Source: Streptomyces atratus (GTDB lineage: Bacteria > Actinomycetota > Actinomycetes > Streptomycetales > Streptomycetaceae). Taken from it: a DNA stretch of 64,000 nucleotides. Below the pieces are notes generated by a model. The model saw only the letters and a program-made list of their open reading frames with translations. It did not search any database and had not been told where the DNA came from. The DNA is taken from the NCBI RefSeq assembly GCF_900119365.1, contig NZ_FPJO01000021.1, positions 1 to 64,000 on the forward strand, in the 5' to 3' direction. Positions within the stretch are counted from its first letter, which is position 1; each line of letters starts with the position of its first letter. A program made the translations under genes and the position numbers. Of this stretch, positions 31,100 to 39,791 are shown in pieces.

Positions 31100-32533
31100 T
31101 CAGGCGATGTGGTCCGCTTCGAGTTCGGCGTGGTAGCGGTTCTTGAACTCCGGCATCAAGCGGCGGATCAGCGCCGCGCTGCGCGGGTGCCTGACGTTGT
31201 GGCCGTCCGTGACGTGTATGTCCAGGGCGTCGACGCTGGGGTAGTCGTTGTGCTGGTTCACGAACGCGGCGAACACCTCGTACGCGATCGCGGCGAACTC
31301 CGCGTCCTCCTGCGCCCACTCGTCCGGTTCCGGTTCCGGTTCCGGGGCCGGCTCGGGCTCCGGGGCCTGCTCCGGGGTCTGCTCCGGGAGCTGCGGCTGC
31401 TCGTGGAGCTGTGGCTGTTCCTGGGACGCGGCGCGGGGGCCCGGGACGGCGCCGATGGTGCCCACGTTGCCCAGGGGGCGGGTGCGGCCGCCGGGGCCCG
31501 ACGGGACCATCACCGGGGTCGGCTCCAGGCCCTCGACGTACATCGGGTTGTAGGCGCTCTCGTACGCGTCGTCCGGCACTTGGGGCGCCGCGAACCACGG
31601 GCTCTCGTGCGAGCCGGGGCCCTCCTGGGGCCATTCCTCGGCGGAGACGGGGCCGGGGCCGACGTCGGAGGGGTGGGCGTGCTGCTGGTACTGCGGCTGC
31701 TGCGCGTGCTGTTGCTGGAGGTGCTCGTCCTGCGGGTGGCGCGCGTGCTGCTCGGCGTACTGCTGCTCGGGGGCGTACGGCAACTCGGGCTGGGAATCGC
31801 CCGGTTCGGCCTGGGCCAGGGCGGGGGCCGGGGGCAGCAGGGCCGGTTCGATGCCCGCGGCGGCGAGGCCGGCCGGAGCGGTCTCGGCCAGCGGGACGCC
31901 GTACTTCGCCAGGCGCAGCGGCATCAGGGACTCGACGGGGGCCTTGCGGCGCCAGTTGCGGCCGAAGCGGGCCTGGAGGCGGGCCTGGTAGATCAGCCGG
32001 TCCTGTTCGAGCTTGATGACCTGCTCGTAACTGCGGAGCTCCCAGAGCTTCATCCGGCGCCACAGCTTGAACGTCGGTACGGGGGAGAGCAGCCAGCGGG
32101 TGAGGCGGACGCCCTCCATGTGCTTGTCGGCCGTGATGTCGGCGATCCGGCCCACGGCGTGGCGGGCGGCCTCGACGGAGACCACGAACAGCACCGGGAT
32201 GACGGCGTGCATGCCGACGCCGAGCGGGTCGGGCCAGGCCGCGGCGCCGTTGAAGGCGATGGTCGCGGCGGTCAGCAGCCAGGCGGTCTGGCGCAGCAGC
32301 GGGAACGGGATGCGCAGCCAGGTCAGCAGCAGGTCCAGGGCGAGCAGGACACAGATGCCCGCGTCGATGCCGATCGGGAAGACCAGCGAGAAGTCGCCGA
32401 AGCCCTTCTGGAGGGCGAGCTCGCGCACCGCCGCGTACGATCCCGCGAATCCGATCGCGGCGATGAGCACCGCACCGGCGACCACGAGACCGATGAGTAT
32501 CCGGTGGGTGCGTGTCAGCTGCATCGCGGCCAC
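31100..32533 (-). CDS. DUF2637 (SpdB-like) membrane protein
   Basis: A 477-residue protein. The first ~125 residues hold about four TM helices (LIGLVVAGAVLIAAIGFAGS, FSLVFPIGIDAGICVLLALD, then two more), the DUF2637 domain related to plasmid spread proteins SpdB. A basic soluble region follows (RRMKLWELRSYEQVIKLEQ), then a very long Gln/Pro/Glu-rich low-complexity stretch (about 240-420), and a conserved C-terminus (AIAYEVFAAFVNQHNDYPSV) that looks like a small helical DNA- or protein-binding domain. GTG 32533 is chosen with GGAGGGG about 8 nt upstream. Members are found both on plasmids and near chromosomal lysS; the cellular role is unknown. Confidence 0.85.
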   Translation of the reverse strand: MAAMQLTRTHRILIGLVVAGAVLIAAIGFAGSYAAVRELALQKGFGDFSLVFPIGIDAGICVLLALDLLLTWLRIPFPLLRQTAWLLTAATIAFNGAAAWPDPLGVGMHAVIPVLFVVSVEAARHAVGRIADITADKHMEGVRLTRWLLSPVPTFKLWRRMKLWELRSYEQVIKLEQDRLIYQARLQARFGRNWRRKAPVESLMPLRLAKYGVPLAETAPAGLAAAGIEPALLPPAPALAQAEPGDSQPELPYAPEQQYAEQHARHPQDEHLQQQHAQQPQYQQHAHPSDVGPGPVSAEEWPQEGPGSHESPWFAAPQVPDDAYESAYNPMYVEGLEPTPVMVPSGPGGRTRPLGNVGTIGAVPGPRAASQEQPQLHEQPQLPEQTPEQAPEPEPAPEPEPEPDEWAQEDAEFAAIAYEVFAAFVNQHNDYPSVDALDIHVTDGHNVRHPRSAALIRRLMPEFKNRYHAELEADHIA

Positions 32534-32732
32534 CCGCGTTCCCCTCCCCGTTCTCCCGTATCCGACGCCATGTTCCGACGCCGTGCTTCGACGTCCTGTT
32601 CGGCGTCCTGCTGCCACTTCTGGCGGGCACAGCCTGGCACATGGGAACGCGGCGTATTGCGCGGGGAGGGGCGAAGCCCGGCGCTCGGGGGAGCACCGGG
32701 CTTCGTCGAGCCGCCTCCGGACAGGGGGGTTA

Positions 32733-33602
32733 CTAGCTCGTCTTCTTGACGGACGACTTGTGGGCCGAGGACTTCTTGTCCGTCGTCTTGCGGTCCGAGG
32801 AGTCGCTGTCGGAAGACTTGGGGTCGTCCGCCTTGTCCGTGGTCTTCTTGTCCGGCGTGGCCGAACCGGAGGGCTTGGCCGAATCCGTGTCCGCGGCGGC
32901 GACCGCGGCCACTGCTTCCTTGGCCGCCTTCTCGGCGCCCTTCAGGATGTCGCCGGCGGAGGGGGTCTTCGAGCCCGCGTAACCCGCGCCGTTGTAGGTG
33001 AGGGTGACGACGACGTTCTCGGTCCGGGCCACGATCGTCGCGTACTTGAAGTCCTCACTGGTCTTGGTGAGGTCGTAGGTGATCTTGGTGGCCTGCTCGC
33101 CGATGCCGCTGACGGGCGCCTCGGCGACCTTCTTGGCACCCTCGGCGGCCTTGGCCTTGGCGATCTGCTTGTCGAAGTCCTGCTGGGCGCGCTTGGCGCC
33201 GCTGCCCAGGGACGGGTCCGAGTCGAAGCGGGTGAAGCCGACGTCGAGCCAGCGGTACTGGGAACCCTTCACGCCGTTGTCGTCGAGGCCGTTCCAGGAG
33301 CAGCCGGCGCGGGACGAGGTGTCGCTGGAGGTGGCGGCCGTGCCGTTCTTGGACTTCGCCTTGGGAACCAGGGAAGTCACCGTCTTCTTGGTGATCGACT
33401 TGCACGGGTCGGGCAGCGCGGCGAACTTCGCGGGCTCGACGGTCGGTTCCGCCTTCTTGGTCGCGCTCGCCGATGCGGACGAATCGGACGAGCCCGATTC
33501 CTTCTTGTCGCCGGAGTCCGACGAGCAGCCGGCGACGACGAGCATCACCGGGACGGCGGCGCAGGCGAGTATGCGGGAGAGTCGCGGGGCTGAACGGTGC
33601 AT
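32733..33602 (-). CDS. DUF3558 lipoprotein, copy 1
   Basis: A 289-residue lipoprotein: signal peptide MHRSAPRLSRILACAAVPVM with lipobox VAGC (C26), a Ser/Lys/Ala linker, and the DUF3558 domain with its two typical cysteines in ALPDPCKSI and RAGCSWNG. The C-terminal ~70 residues are a Lys/Ser/Asp-rich tail. DUF3558 proteins are anchored outside the membrane in actinobacteria; their function is not known. GAAGGA precedes the ATG at 33602. It is followed upstream on the same strand by a paralogue, so this is a tandem pair. Confidence 0.88.
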   Translation of the reverse strand: MHRSAPRLSRILACAAVPVMLVVAGCSSDSGDKKESGSSDSSASASATKKAEPTVEPAKFAALPDPCKSITKKTVTSLVPKAKSKNGTAATSSDTSSRAGCSWNGLDDNGVKGSQYRWLDVGFTRFDSDPSLGSGAKRAQQDFDKQIAKAKAAEGAKKVAEAPVSGIGEQATKITYDLTKTSEDFKYATIVARTENVVVTLTYNGAGYAGSKTPSAGDILKGAEKAAKEAVAAVAAADTDSAKPSGSATPDKKTTDKADDPKSSDSDSSDRKTTDKKSSAHKSSVKKTS

Positions 33603-33822
33603 GGTTCCTTCACTCGGGTGGCGCGGCGGGCGGGCTGCCAGGCGGTCGGCGGTCGGGCGGGTGGTCGGCCGATGTGGTCGGCCGGTGCTCCGGAGGGTGG
33701 CCCGGAAACTGCTCCGGAGGGTTGTCCGGAGGGCCACGGTACGACGGACCGCGACCGGATGCCGCCTCGGCCGGGGACCCGGCGGCCGGGGGCGGCGCGC
33801 GCCGGGGGCGCCCCGGACGGGG

Positions 33823-34689
33823 TCATTCGCTGAACTTGTCGACCAGTTGGCGGGCCAGTGCCTGGGCCTTCTCCTGCAGTTCCTTGCTGTCGGGGACCAC
33901 GGTGGAGACGGTCGGCTGCTCGGTGAAGTCGACGGTCACGATGACGTTCGATGTGCGGAATACCACGCTCACCGTGCGGTGCTGTGCGGTGGAACCTGCC
34001 CGGGTGAGCAGATCGTCCAGAAATGCGCTGTCGCCGAGGTCGTCGAGGACGCGCGGCTGGAGGTTGTCGTCCGGGCCTTCGTCGGTGTTCTCGGCCCCGT
34101 CGGTGCTTCCGGTGTCGTCGGTGTTCTCGGGCTTGCTGCTCCCGGCTTCGGAGGAGGGGCCGGTCAGGGCGTGCGAGGCGGAGCCGGAGGCCGAGGCAGT
34201 GGCGGAAGCGGCGGGGTGCGTCGACTTCTTCGTGTCGGCGTCCGCGGAGGGCGAGGACAGGCCGGCGGCGGTCTCCTTCTTCCCGTACACCTCGCGGGCG
34301 CGGTCGTCGTCGCTCACCGCGGGGTCGTAGGAGACGACGCGCTCGAAGTCGATGGACAGGCTGTGCGAGGAGGAGGGAGCCTCGGACTTCCAGCGGCAGC
34401 CGACCCGGCGGTCGGTGTCGTAGGTGACGGCGGCGGTGCCCTCGTACACCTTCTTCTGCTGCTCCTCGGAGAGTTCGGCGGCGCCCGGGAGCAGGTCCTT
34501 CAGCATGGACGTCGCGACGGCGCGGCAAGGGTCGGGAAGTGTCTGGTACTTGCCGGGGGCCGCCGCGGCGACGGCTGTCTCGCCGGGCTTGCTGTCGCTT
34601 GCGGAACCACTGGTTCCGGTGTCGGCGCTGCAGCCGACGACGAGCGTTGCCAGCAGCGCGGTGCCGGTTACATAGGCCATTCGTCGCAC
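33823..34689 (-). CDS. DUF3558 lipoprotein, copy 2
   Basis: A 288-residue paralogue of the preceding lipoprotein. The short signal MRRMAYVTGTALLATLVVGC has lipobox VVGC; the domain cysteines are in LPDPCRAV and RVGCRWKS. The middle (about 150-205) is an acidic Ser/Thr/Asp linker placed inside the domain region, unlike copy 1 where the tail is at the end. GTG 34689 is chosen (AAGGGAG 9 nt upstream, two extra Arg for the n-region) over ATG 34680. It is divergent from rtcB, 161 bp away. Confidence 0.87.
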   Translation of the reverse strand: MRRMAYVTGTALLATLVVGCSADTGTSGSASDSKPGETAVAAAAPGKYQTLPDPCRAVATSMLKDLLPGAAELSEEQQKKVYEGTAAVTYDTDRRVGCRWKSEAPSSSHSLSIDFERVVSYDPAVSDDDRAREVYGKKETAAGLSSPSADADTKKSTHPAASATASASGSASHALTGPSSEAGSSKPENTDDTGSTDGAENTDEGPDDNLQPRVLDDLGDSAFLDDLLTRAGSTAQHRTVSVVFRTSNVIVTVDFTEQPTVSTVVPDSKELQEKAQALARQLVDKFSE

Positions 34690-34850
34690 GGCCCTGGGCT
34701 CCCTTCGTGCGAAAAACGGTTGCCGCTCGATGGCGACCGGTGGACACAATGTGTATCGCACGCGCCGCCGTGAATGCCGGTCGACCGACTCATTTGCCGA
34801 CCTTGGCACCGGTTTTGCGCTTTCAGACTTTTCGGGGGAATCGAGGAACT

Positions 34851-36044
34851 ATGTCTTATGTAGAGGTGCCGGGGGCGAAGGTCCCCATCCGTATGTGGGC
34901 CGACCCGGCTTCGGTCGAGGACGTCGCGATGCAGCAGCTGCGCAACGTGGCCACACTGCCCTGGATCAAGGGCCTCGCCGTCATGCCGGACGTCCATTTC
35001 GGCAAGGGGGCGACGGTCGGTTCGGTGATCGCGATGCACGGTGCGGTCTGTCCTGCGGCGGTCGGTGTGGACATCGGCTGCGGAATGTCCGCGGTGAAGA
35101 CCTCCCTGACGGCCAATGACCTGCCGGGCGACCTGTCCCGGCTCCGGTCGAAGATCGAGCAGGCCATCCCGGTGGGCCGCGGCATGCACGACGAGGCCGT
35201 GGCGCCGGACCAGCTGTACGGCTTCCGGGCGCCGGGCTGGGACGACTTCTGGGGACGGTTCGACGGGGTGGCCGACGCGGTCAAGTTCCGTCAGGAACGG
35301 GCCACGAAGCAGATGGGAACGCTCGGGTCGGGCAACCACTTCATCGAGTTCTGCCTCGACGAGTCGGGTTCGGTCTGGCTGATGCTGCACTCCGGATCGC
35401 GGAACATCGGCAAGGAACTGGCCGATTTCCACATCGGGCAGGCGCAGAAGCTGCCGCACAACCAGGATCTGATCGACCGGGACCTGGCGGTGTTCATCGC
35501 CGACACCCCGCAGATGGCGGCGTACCGGAACGACCTGTTCTGGGCGCAGGAGTACGCGAAGCACAACCGCGCCATCATGATGGCGCTCTTCCAGAACGTG
35601 GTCCGCAAGGAGTTCAAGAAGGCCAAGGTGACCTTCGAGCCGGTCATCTCCTGCCACCACAACTATGTGGCGGAGGAGCGGTACGAGGGCATGGACCTGC
35701 TGGTCACGCGGAAGGGCGCGATCCGTGCGGGTTCCGGGGACTTCGGGATCATCCCGGGTTCGATGGGCACCGGTTCGTACATCGTGAAGGGCCTCGGGAA
35801 CGAGAAGTCGTTCAACTCGGCCTCGCACGGCGCCGGCCGGAAGATGAGCCGGAACGCCGCGAAGCGGCGCTTCTCGACGCGCGACCTGGAGGACCAGACG
35901 CGGGGCGTGGAGTGCCGTAAGGACTCCGGTGTCGTGGATGAGATTCCGGCCGCGTACAAGCCGATCGAGAAGGTCATCGAGCAGCAGCGGGACCTGGTGG
36001 AGGTCGTCGCCAAGCTCAAGCAGATCGTGTGCGTGAAGGGCTGA
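34851..36044 (+). CDS. rtcB: RNA-splicing ligase RtcB
   Basis: A 397-residue GTP- and Mn-dependent RNA ligase joining 2',3'-cyclic phosphate (or 3'-P) to 5'-OH ends, used in RNA repair. Metal-binding residues are in GVDIGCGMSAV (D74, C77) and GSGNHFIEF; a further His is in SCHHNYV; the guanylylated His is in ASHGAGRKMSR. Length is that of the shorter actinobacterial type. ATG 34851 has GAGGAA 5-6 nt upstream. The last 133 bp of this gene are duplicated at 38238-38370 (127 identical positions), beyond the Ig-like gene. No RtcA or archease gene is adjacent. Confidence 0.95.
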   Translation: MSYVEVPGAKVPIRMWADPASVEDVAMQQLRNVATLPWIKGLAVMPDVHFGKGATVGSVIAMHGAVCPAAVGVDIGCGMSAVKTSLTANDLPGDLSRLRSKIEQAIPVGRGMHDEAVAPDQLYGFRAPGWDDFWGRFDGVADAVKFRQERATKQMGTLGSGNHFIEFCLDESGSVWLMLHSGSRNIGKELADFHIGQAQKLPHNQDLIDRDLAVFIADTPQMAAYRNDLFWAQEYAKHNRAIMMALFQNVVRKEFKKAKVTFEPVISCHHNYVAEERYEGMDLLVTRKGAIRAGSGDFGIIPGSMGTGSYIVKGLGNEKSFNSASHGAGRKMSRNAAKRRFSTRDLEDQTRGVECRKDSGVVDEIPAAYKPIEKVIEQQRDLVEVVAKLKQIVCVKG

Positions 36045-36233
36045 GACTCAGCAGTACACGCCCTCGGCAGTGTCCCCGGACTGGCGTCAGTTCGTGTTCT
36101 TCCTGCCTGGGCCGTGCGTGTCAGCCGAGCTGTGGGACGGTCGCAGTGCTTCAGGAAGCGGCGGACACGCTCCGGCCTGGTGCGCCGCCATTCAGAGGTC
36201 GCTGTGGCCACGGCTGCTCCCGGATGCAAAGCT
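36045..36233. other. spacer after rtcB, no gene seen
   Basis: With the hairpins that follow, this makes a 298-bp gap between convergent rtcB and the Ig-like gene. No coding frame with Streptomyces-like codon use was found. Confidence 0.6.
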
Positions 36234-36313
36234 CTGGCCCCCGGACTTGTCGGTCCGGGGGCCAGGCTCGTTCTCCCCGCAGGGGCCCCGATCGCTCCTG
36301 TCGAGCGATCGGG
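36234..36313. terminator. two hairpins between convergent rtcB and the Ig-like gene
   Basis: Hairpin 1: CTGGCCCCCGGAC (36234-36246), 6-nt loop, complement to 36265. Hairpin 2: CCCGATCGCTC (36287-36297), loop CTGTC, complement to 36313. Hairpin 2 is 29 bp beyond the minus-strand stop. Confidence 0.75.
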
Positions 36314-36342
36314 ACCCGCGCAGGATCACACGTGTAGCCGTA

Positions 36343-37893
36343 CTACGAGTTGTTGACCGTGATGGTGGCGTTTTCCGTGCCGCATGCGCTGGTAGCGGTA
36401 TCGTGCGTGGCGTCTCCGGAGTACGTCACCAGCCACTTGTAGACGCCGTCGTTGGCAGCGTCCACACTGAAGGTGTTGTTCGACGTGCTGGCCGAGCCAC
36501 CGACGAGATTCACCGTCTCGGCGGGGTAGACGGGGCTGCCGGAGCAGGTGGGGTCGCTGGGACCGAACAGCTTGAACGTGACAGTTCCCGTGGGCTGCCC
36601 GCCGGATACGGAGGTGACTGTCGCCTCGTCCTGCGGGAAGAACTTCTGTTCGGTCGCGATGTTCGCGGCTGCCTTGCTGATCACACTCGTTTCGTTGGGA
36701 TCACCGCAGCTGGTTTGAGACGGGGAGTTGTTGGCGTCACCGCTGTAGCCGGCGGTCCAGTAGTAGGTGCCGGCGACAGCCGGGGTGAAGTTCCCCGAGC
36801 CGTAGTTGCCGTTGCCGTTCACCAAAACCGAGTTGGTGTAGACGGGGGTGCCGGAGCAGGTGGCGTTGTCGAAGAGATTGAAGGTGATCGTGCCACCCGC
36901 GTTGCTGGTGGCCCCGCTCAGAGTGGCTGTGTCACTGATCGGGTCGCCGAGCGTCGCGCTCGCTGTCGCGTTGGTGGTCAGCCCCGTGCAGTTGCTGATC
37001 GTCACCTTTGCGGGAGCGATGAAGTCCTTCAGCTCGGCAGGGAACGAGTTCGAGGCGCGGCTCTTCACATAGGCCGAGCCGAATGTCTCGCAGCTGCTGC
37101 CCGGCGGGAAGAGCGCGTTGAACGAGATCGCTGCCTCGCCGAACGTGAACGGGTCCTTCGCCCCGAGGCCGCCGGATTGATTGGCCGGGATCGTGCTGGT
37201 GTTGACCGAACCCAGCGCATTCGGGTTCACGCCACCGCTGATGATCGAAGGCAAACCCCAGACCGAGCCGGACCATGTGCGAATGGAGATGGTCGGAACG
37301 GTGCCGCCCTTGGCGAGGTCATAGGTGATCAGCTTGTCACCCGGGGTGCGCAGCGGCGTTTCGGTCGCATTGGGCCCGTTGTCCGCACAATTCGTCGGCG
37401 TCGCGTTCGGGTCGCAGAACTTCTGGTTCAGCTCGAAGTCCATGTTCGTCGTGCCGGACGGAACATTTTGCCTCGTCCAGAACAGTTCGAGGAACTTCGG
37501 CGACGTGTTCGTCTCCGTGAAGACGCCGAAGTTCGTCAAGTCGCTCTTGTTGGGAGGGATCGAGCCGAACACGATGGTCGGGTCCGGGTCGTTCTCATCC
37601 GCGCCCTGCCCGAAGGCGTCGTCGTTGGGTCCGCTTGGCATGTCGGGCTTCACCAGGACCCCGGTGCGCATGCTGTTGCCCAAACCGCCCGAGAGCCAGT
37701 CGATACAGGGAGACGCGCCATCGACCTTCAGGTTTGCGTCGGTGTCGATCTCGAAGTTGCTTCCCGGCAGCACGCTCGCCGTTGAACACGGGGCCAGTGC
37801 CATCGCCTGAGAATTCAGTGACGCCGGGGCGGTGAACGCGGCGGCGAGCGAGGCAGTGACGAGCGCCGCCCTGAGTGGGCGCCTTCTCCTCAT
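36343..37893 (-). CDS. secreted protein with two C-terminal Ig-like repeats
   Basis: A 516-residue exported protein. The signal peptide MRRRRPLRAALVTASLAAAF is followed by a likely cleavage near ASLNSQAMA. Residues about 40-330 form a conserved N-terminal region (FEIDTDANLKVDGASPCIDW, TNFGVFTETN) with several cysteines. Two related ~85-residue Ig-like repeats follow, each with FxLF...CSGxPVY, then a Y-S-G-D turn (WTAGYSGDANNS, WLVTYSGDATHD) and a closing Cys. Codon use is less G+C-rich than in its neighbours, with more Asn and Thr, a hint of transfer. No cell-wall sorting signal is seen, so it is probably released. It lies between rtcB and the copied rtcB 3' end. Confidence 0.85.
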   Translation of the reverse strand: MRRRRPLRAALVTASLAAAFTAPASLNSQAMALAPCSTASVLPGSNFEIDTDANLKVDGASPCIDWLSGGLGNSMRTGVLVKPDMPSGPNDDAFGQGADENDPDPTIVFGSIPPNKSDLTNFGVFTETNTSPKFLELFWTRQNVPSGTTNMDFELNQKFCDPNATPTNCADNGPNATETPLRTPGDKLITYDLAKGGTVPTISIRTWSGSVWGLPSIISGGVNPNALGSVNTSTIPANQSGGLGAKDPFTFGEAAISFNALFPPGSSCETFGSAYVKSRASNSFPAELKDFIAPAKVTISNCTGLTTNATASATLGDPISDTATLSGATSNAGGTITFNLFDNATCSGTPVYTNSVLVNGNGNYGSGNFTPAVAGTYYWTAGYSGDANNSPSQTSCGDPNETSVISKAAANIATEQKFFPQDEATVTSVSGGQPTGTVTFKLFGPSDPTCSGSPVYPAETVNLVGGSASTSNNTFSVDAANDGVYKWLVTYSGDATHDTATSACGTENATITVNNS

Positions 37894-38237
37894 GCGGCTG
37901 CCCTCTGCTGAGGCCGTCCTGTGTCCATGCCCACCCGGAACCAGGTTGGCCGTACGAATCTGAATCACTGCACGTTCTCCTCATCGCTGCGGGGTCGGTG
38001 CGCGCTTACACGACGCTGCACTTCACCAGCCGCTACTGATGACCAGTGGGTAGCGCGCAGGCTGGAACGTAGCATGAGGATCTGCGCATGCGTGGCGAAA
38101 TCTGGCAGAAGTCGCATCGGTGCATAAATTGCCACGAACGTTGGCTGATCAGCTGAAATTACCCCTGGGCATGGGTAGCGGGTGACTGCGCTGCGAGGGA
38201 GAGAGCTGGTTGCAGCAGAGTTCTTGTCTCGAGCGGG
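37894..38237. other. upstream region of the Ig-like gene, no gene seen
   Basis: 344 bp with lower G+C between about 38050 and 38200 than the surroundings. It should hold the promoter of the Ig-like gene; I see no certain -10/-35 pair or reading frame. Confidence 0.5.
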
Positions 38238-38370
38238 GTGCCGTAAGGACTCCGGCGTCGTGGATGGGATTCCGGCCGCGTACAAGCCGATCGAGAAGGT
38301 CATCGAGCAGCAGTGGGACCTGGTGGAGGTCGTCGCCGAGCTCAAGCAGGTGGTGTGCGTGAAGGGCTGA
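38238..38370 (+). pseudogene. duplicated 3' end of rtcB
   Basis: 133 bp matching rtcB 35912-36044 without gaps, with 6 substitutions. It encodes CRKDSGVVDGIPAAYKPIEK to the shared C-terminal CVKG and the TGA. Several changes alter residues (E to G, R to W, K to E, I to V), so it is drifting. No start signal exists; it cannot give a working ligase. It is a scar of a duplication or exchange that also brought in, or enclosed, the Ig-like gene. Confidence 0.88.
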
Positions 38371-38491
38371 GGCCCCTTGCGCAGGCGAAACGAGGGCCCC
38401 GGGTGCGGATTGCATGTCCGCGGCCTGCGCTTGCGTCCGGGGCCTGCTTGTGTCCGGGCCGTCCGGCTGCTCTCTCCGGGCCCCGTCGGAC
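38371..38491. other. short spacer, no gene
   Basis: 121 bp between the rtcB remnant and the SDR stop; no feature is evident. Confidence 0.6.
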
Positions 38492-39250
38492 TCAGGCGGT
38501 GCGGTGGACCTTCGTGTTGGAGGCCTGGGCGCGGGGGCGGACCACCAGGAGGTCGATGTTGACGTGGCTGGGCCGGGTGACGGCCCAGGTGATGGTGTCG
38601 GCCACGTCGTCGGCGGTGAGGGGGGCGTCGACGCCCGCGTAGACCTTGGCGGCCTTCTCGGTGTCGCCGCGGAAGCGGGTGGTGGCGAACTCCTCCGTCC
38701 TGACCATGCCGGGGGCGACCTCGATGACGCGGACCGGGGTGCCGACGATCTCCAGGCGGAGGGTCTCGGCCAGGACGTGCTCGCCGTGCTTGGCGGCCAC
38801 ATAACCGCCGCCGCCCTCGTAGGTGGAGAGACCCGCGGTGGAGGAGAGGATCACGATCGTGCCGTCCCCGCTCTCGGTGAGGGCGGGGAGCAGGGCCTGG
38901 GTGACATTGAGCGTGCCGATGACGTTCGTCTCGTACATCTGGCGCCAGTCGGCGGGGTCGCCGGTGGCGACGGGGTCGGCCCCGAGCGCGCCGCCCGCGT
39001 TGTTGACGAGGACGGCGAGGGAACGGAACGCCGTGGCGAACTCGTCCACCGCGGTGCGGTCGGTGACGTCCAGCGCGTAGGCCGTTGCCTGGTGGCCCGC
39101 CTCGTTGATCTCGGCGGCGAGCGCCTCGATGCGGTCCTTGCGGCGGGCGGTCAGTACGACGCGGTAGCCGGCTGCGGCCAGCTGCCGGGCGGTCGCGGCA
39201 CCGATGCCGCTGCTCGCTCCGGTGACGACGGCGATCGGGGTGGCGGCCAT
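38492..39250 (-). CDS. short-chain dehydrogenase/reductase (YdfG-like)
   Basis: A 252-residue classical SDR. The cofactor motif is VVTGASSGIGAATA; ARRKDR after strand 2 indicates NADP preference; NNAGG follows; the catalytic set is ILSSTAG (Ser) with YVAAKHG (YxxxK). EVAPGMVRTEEF is the loop after strand 6, like that of the serine/3-hydroxy acid dehydrogenase YdfG. The substrate is not known. GAGGAG stands about 7 nt before the ATG at 39250. The YnfA-like gene follows on the same strand 58 bp upstream. Confidence 0.9.
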   Translation of the reverse strand: MAATPIAVVTGASSGIGAATARQLAAAGYRVVLTARRKDRIEALAAEINEAGHQATAYALDVTDRTAVDEFATAFRSLAVLVNNAGGALGADPVATGDPADWRQMYETNVIGTLNVTQALLPALTESGDGTIVILSSTAGLSTYEGGGGYVAAKHGEHVLAETLRLEIVGTPVRVIEVAPGMVRTEEFATTRFRGDTEKAAKVYAGVDAPLTADDVADTITWAVTRPSHVNIDLLVVRPRAQASNTKVHRTA

Positions 39251-39308
39251 GGCGGACTCCTCGGACAGCTGATCGGTACGGGGTCAGGATAGGCAGGCGC
39301 GGAGCCTT

Positions 39309-39644
39309 CTAGTGGTTGCGGGGGGCGTACATGATCACGGCCATGCCGGCCAGGCAGATCAGCGCGCCGATCACATCCCACCGGTCGGGGCGGTAGCCGT
39401 CGGCGACCATGCCCCAGGCGATCGAGCCGGCGACGAAGACGCCGCCGTACGCGGCGAGGATGCGGCCGAACTCGCCGTCCGGCTGGAGCGTGGCGACGAA
39501 GCCGTAGGCACCGAGGGCGATGACGCCCGCCCCGATCCAGATCCAGCCCCGGTGCTCACGCACGCCCTGCCAGACCAGCCAGGCACCCCCGATCTCGAAG
39601 AGTGCGGCGACGACGAACAGGGCGACGGAACGGGTGATGGACAT
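39309..39644 (-). CDS. YnfA-family (UPF0060) membrane protein
   Basis: A 111-residue protein with four TM helices: SVALFVVAALFEIGGAWLVW, IWIGAGVIALGAYGFVATL, YGGVFVAGSIAWGMVAD and VIGALICLAGMAVIMYAP. FEIGGAWLVW and the fixed length near 110 are diagnostic of the family, which resembles small multidrug resistance transporters. The transported compound is unknown. It has no clear Shine-Dalgarno. Confidence 0.92.
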   Translation of the reverse strand: MSITRSVALFVVAALFEIGGAWLVWQGVREHRGWIWIGAGVIALGAYGFVATLQPDGEFGRILAAYGGVFVAGSIAWGMVADGYRPDRWDVIGALICLAGMAVIMYAPRNH

Positions 39645-39779
39645 GGGGCCGAGCGTTTCACGAGGTGAGGGGCCGGGTGAGAGCCGAGTGCGGGGCCGAG
39701 CGGCGGGTGTGTGAGGGCTGAGCGAGCGGTGAAGGCGCGCCGAACTGGTCGGTCAATACGGATAATTCGGGGCGATCTG

Positions 39780-39785
39780 TATCTT
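39780..39785 (+). promoter_or_regulatory. -10 box TATCTT of the secreted protein gene
   Basis: TATCTT ends 6 nt before the ATG at 39792, leaderless arrangement. Confidence 0.45.
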
Positions 39786-39791
39786 CGGTGC

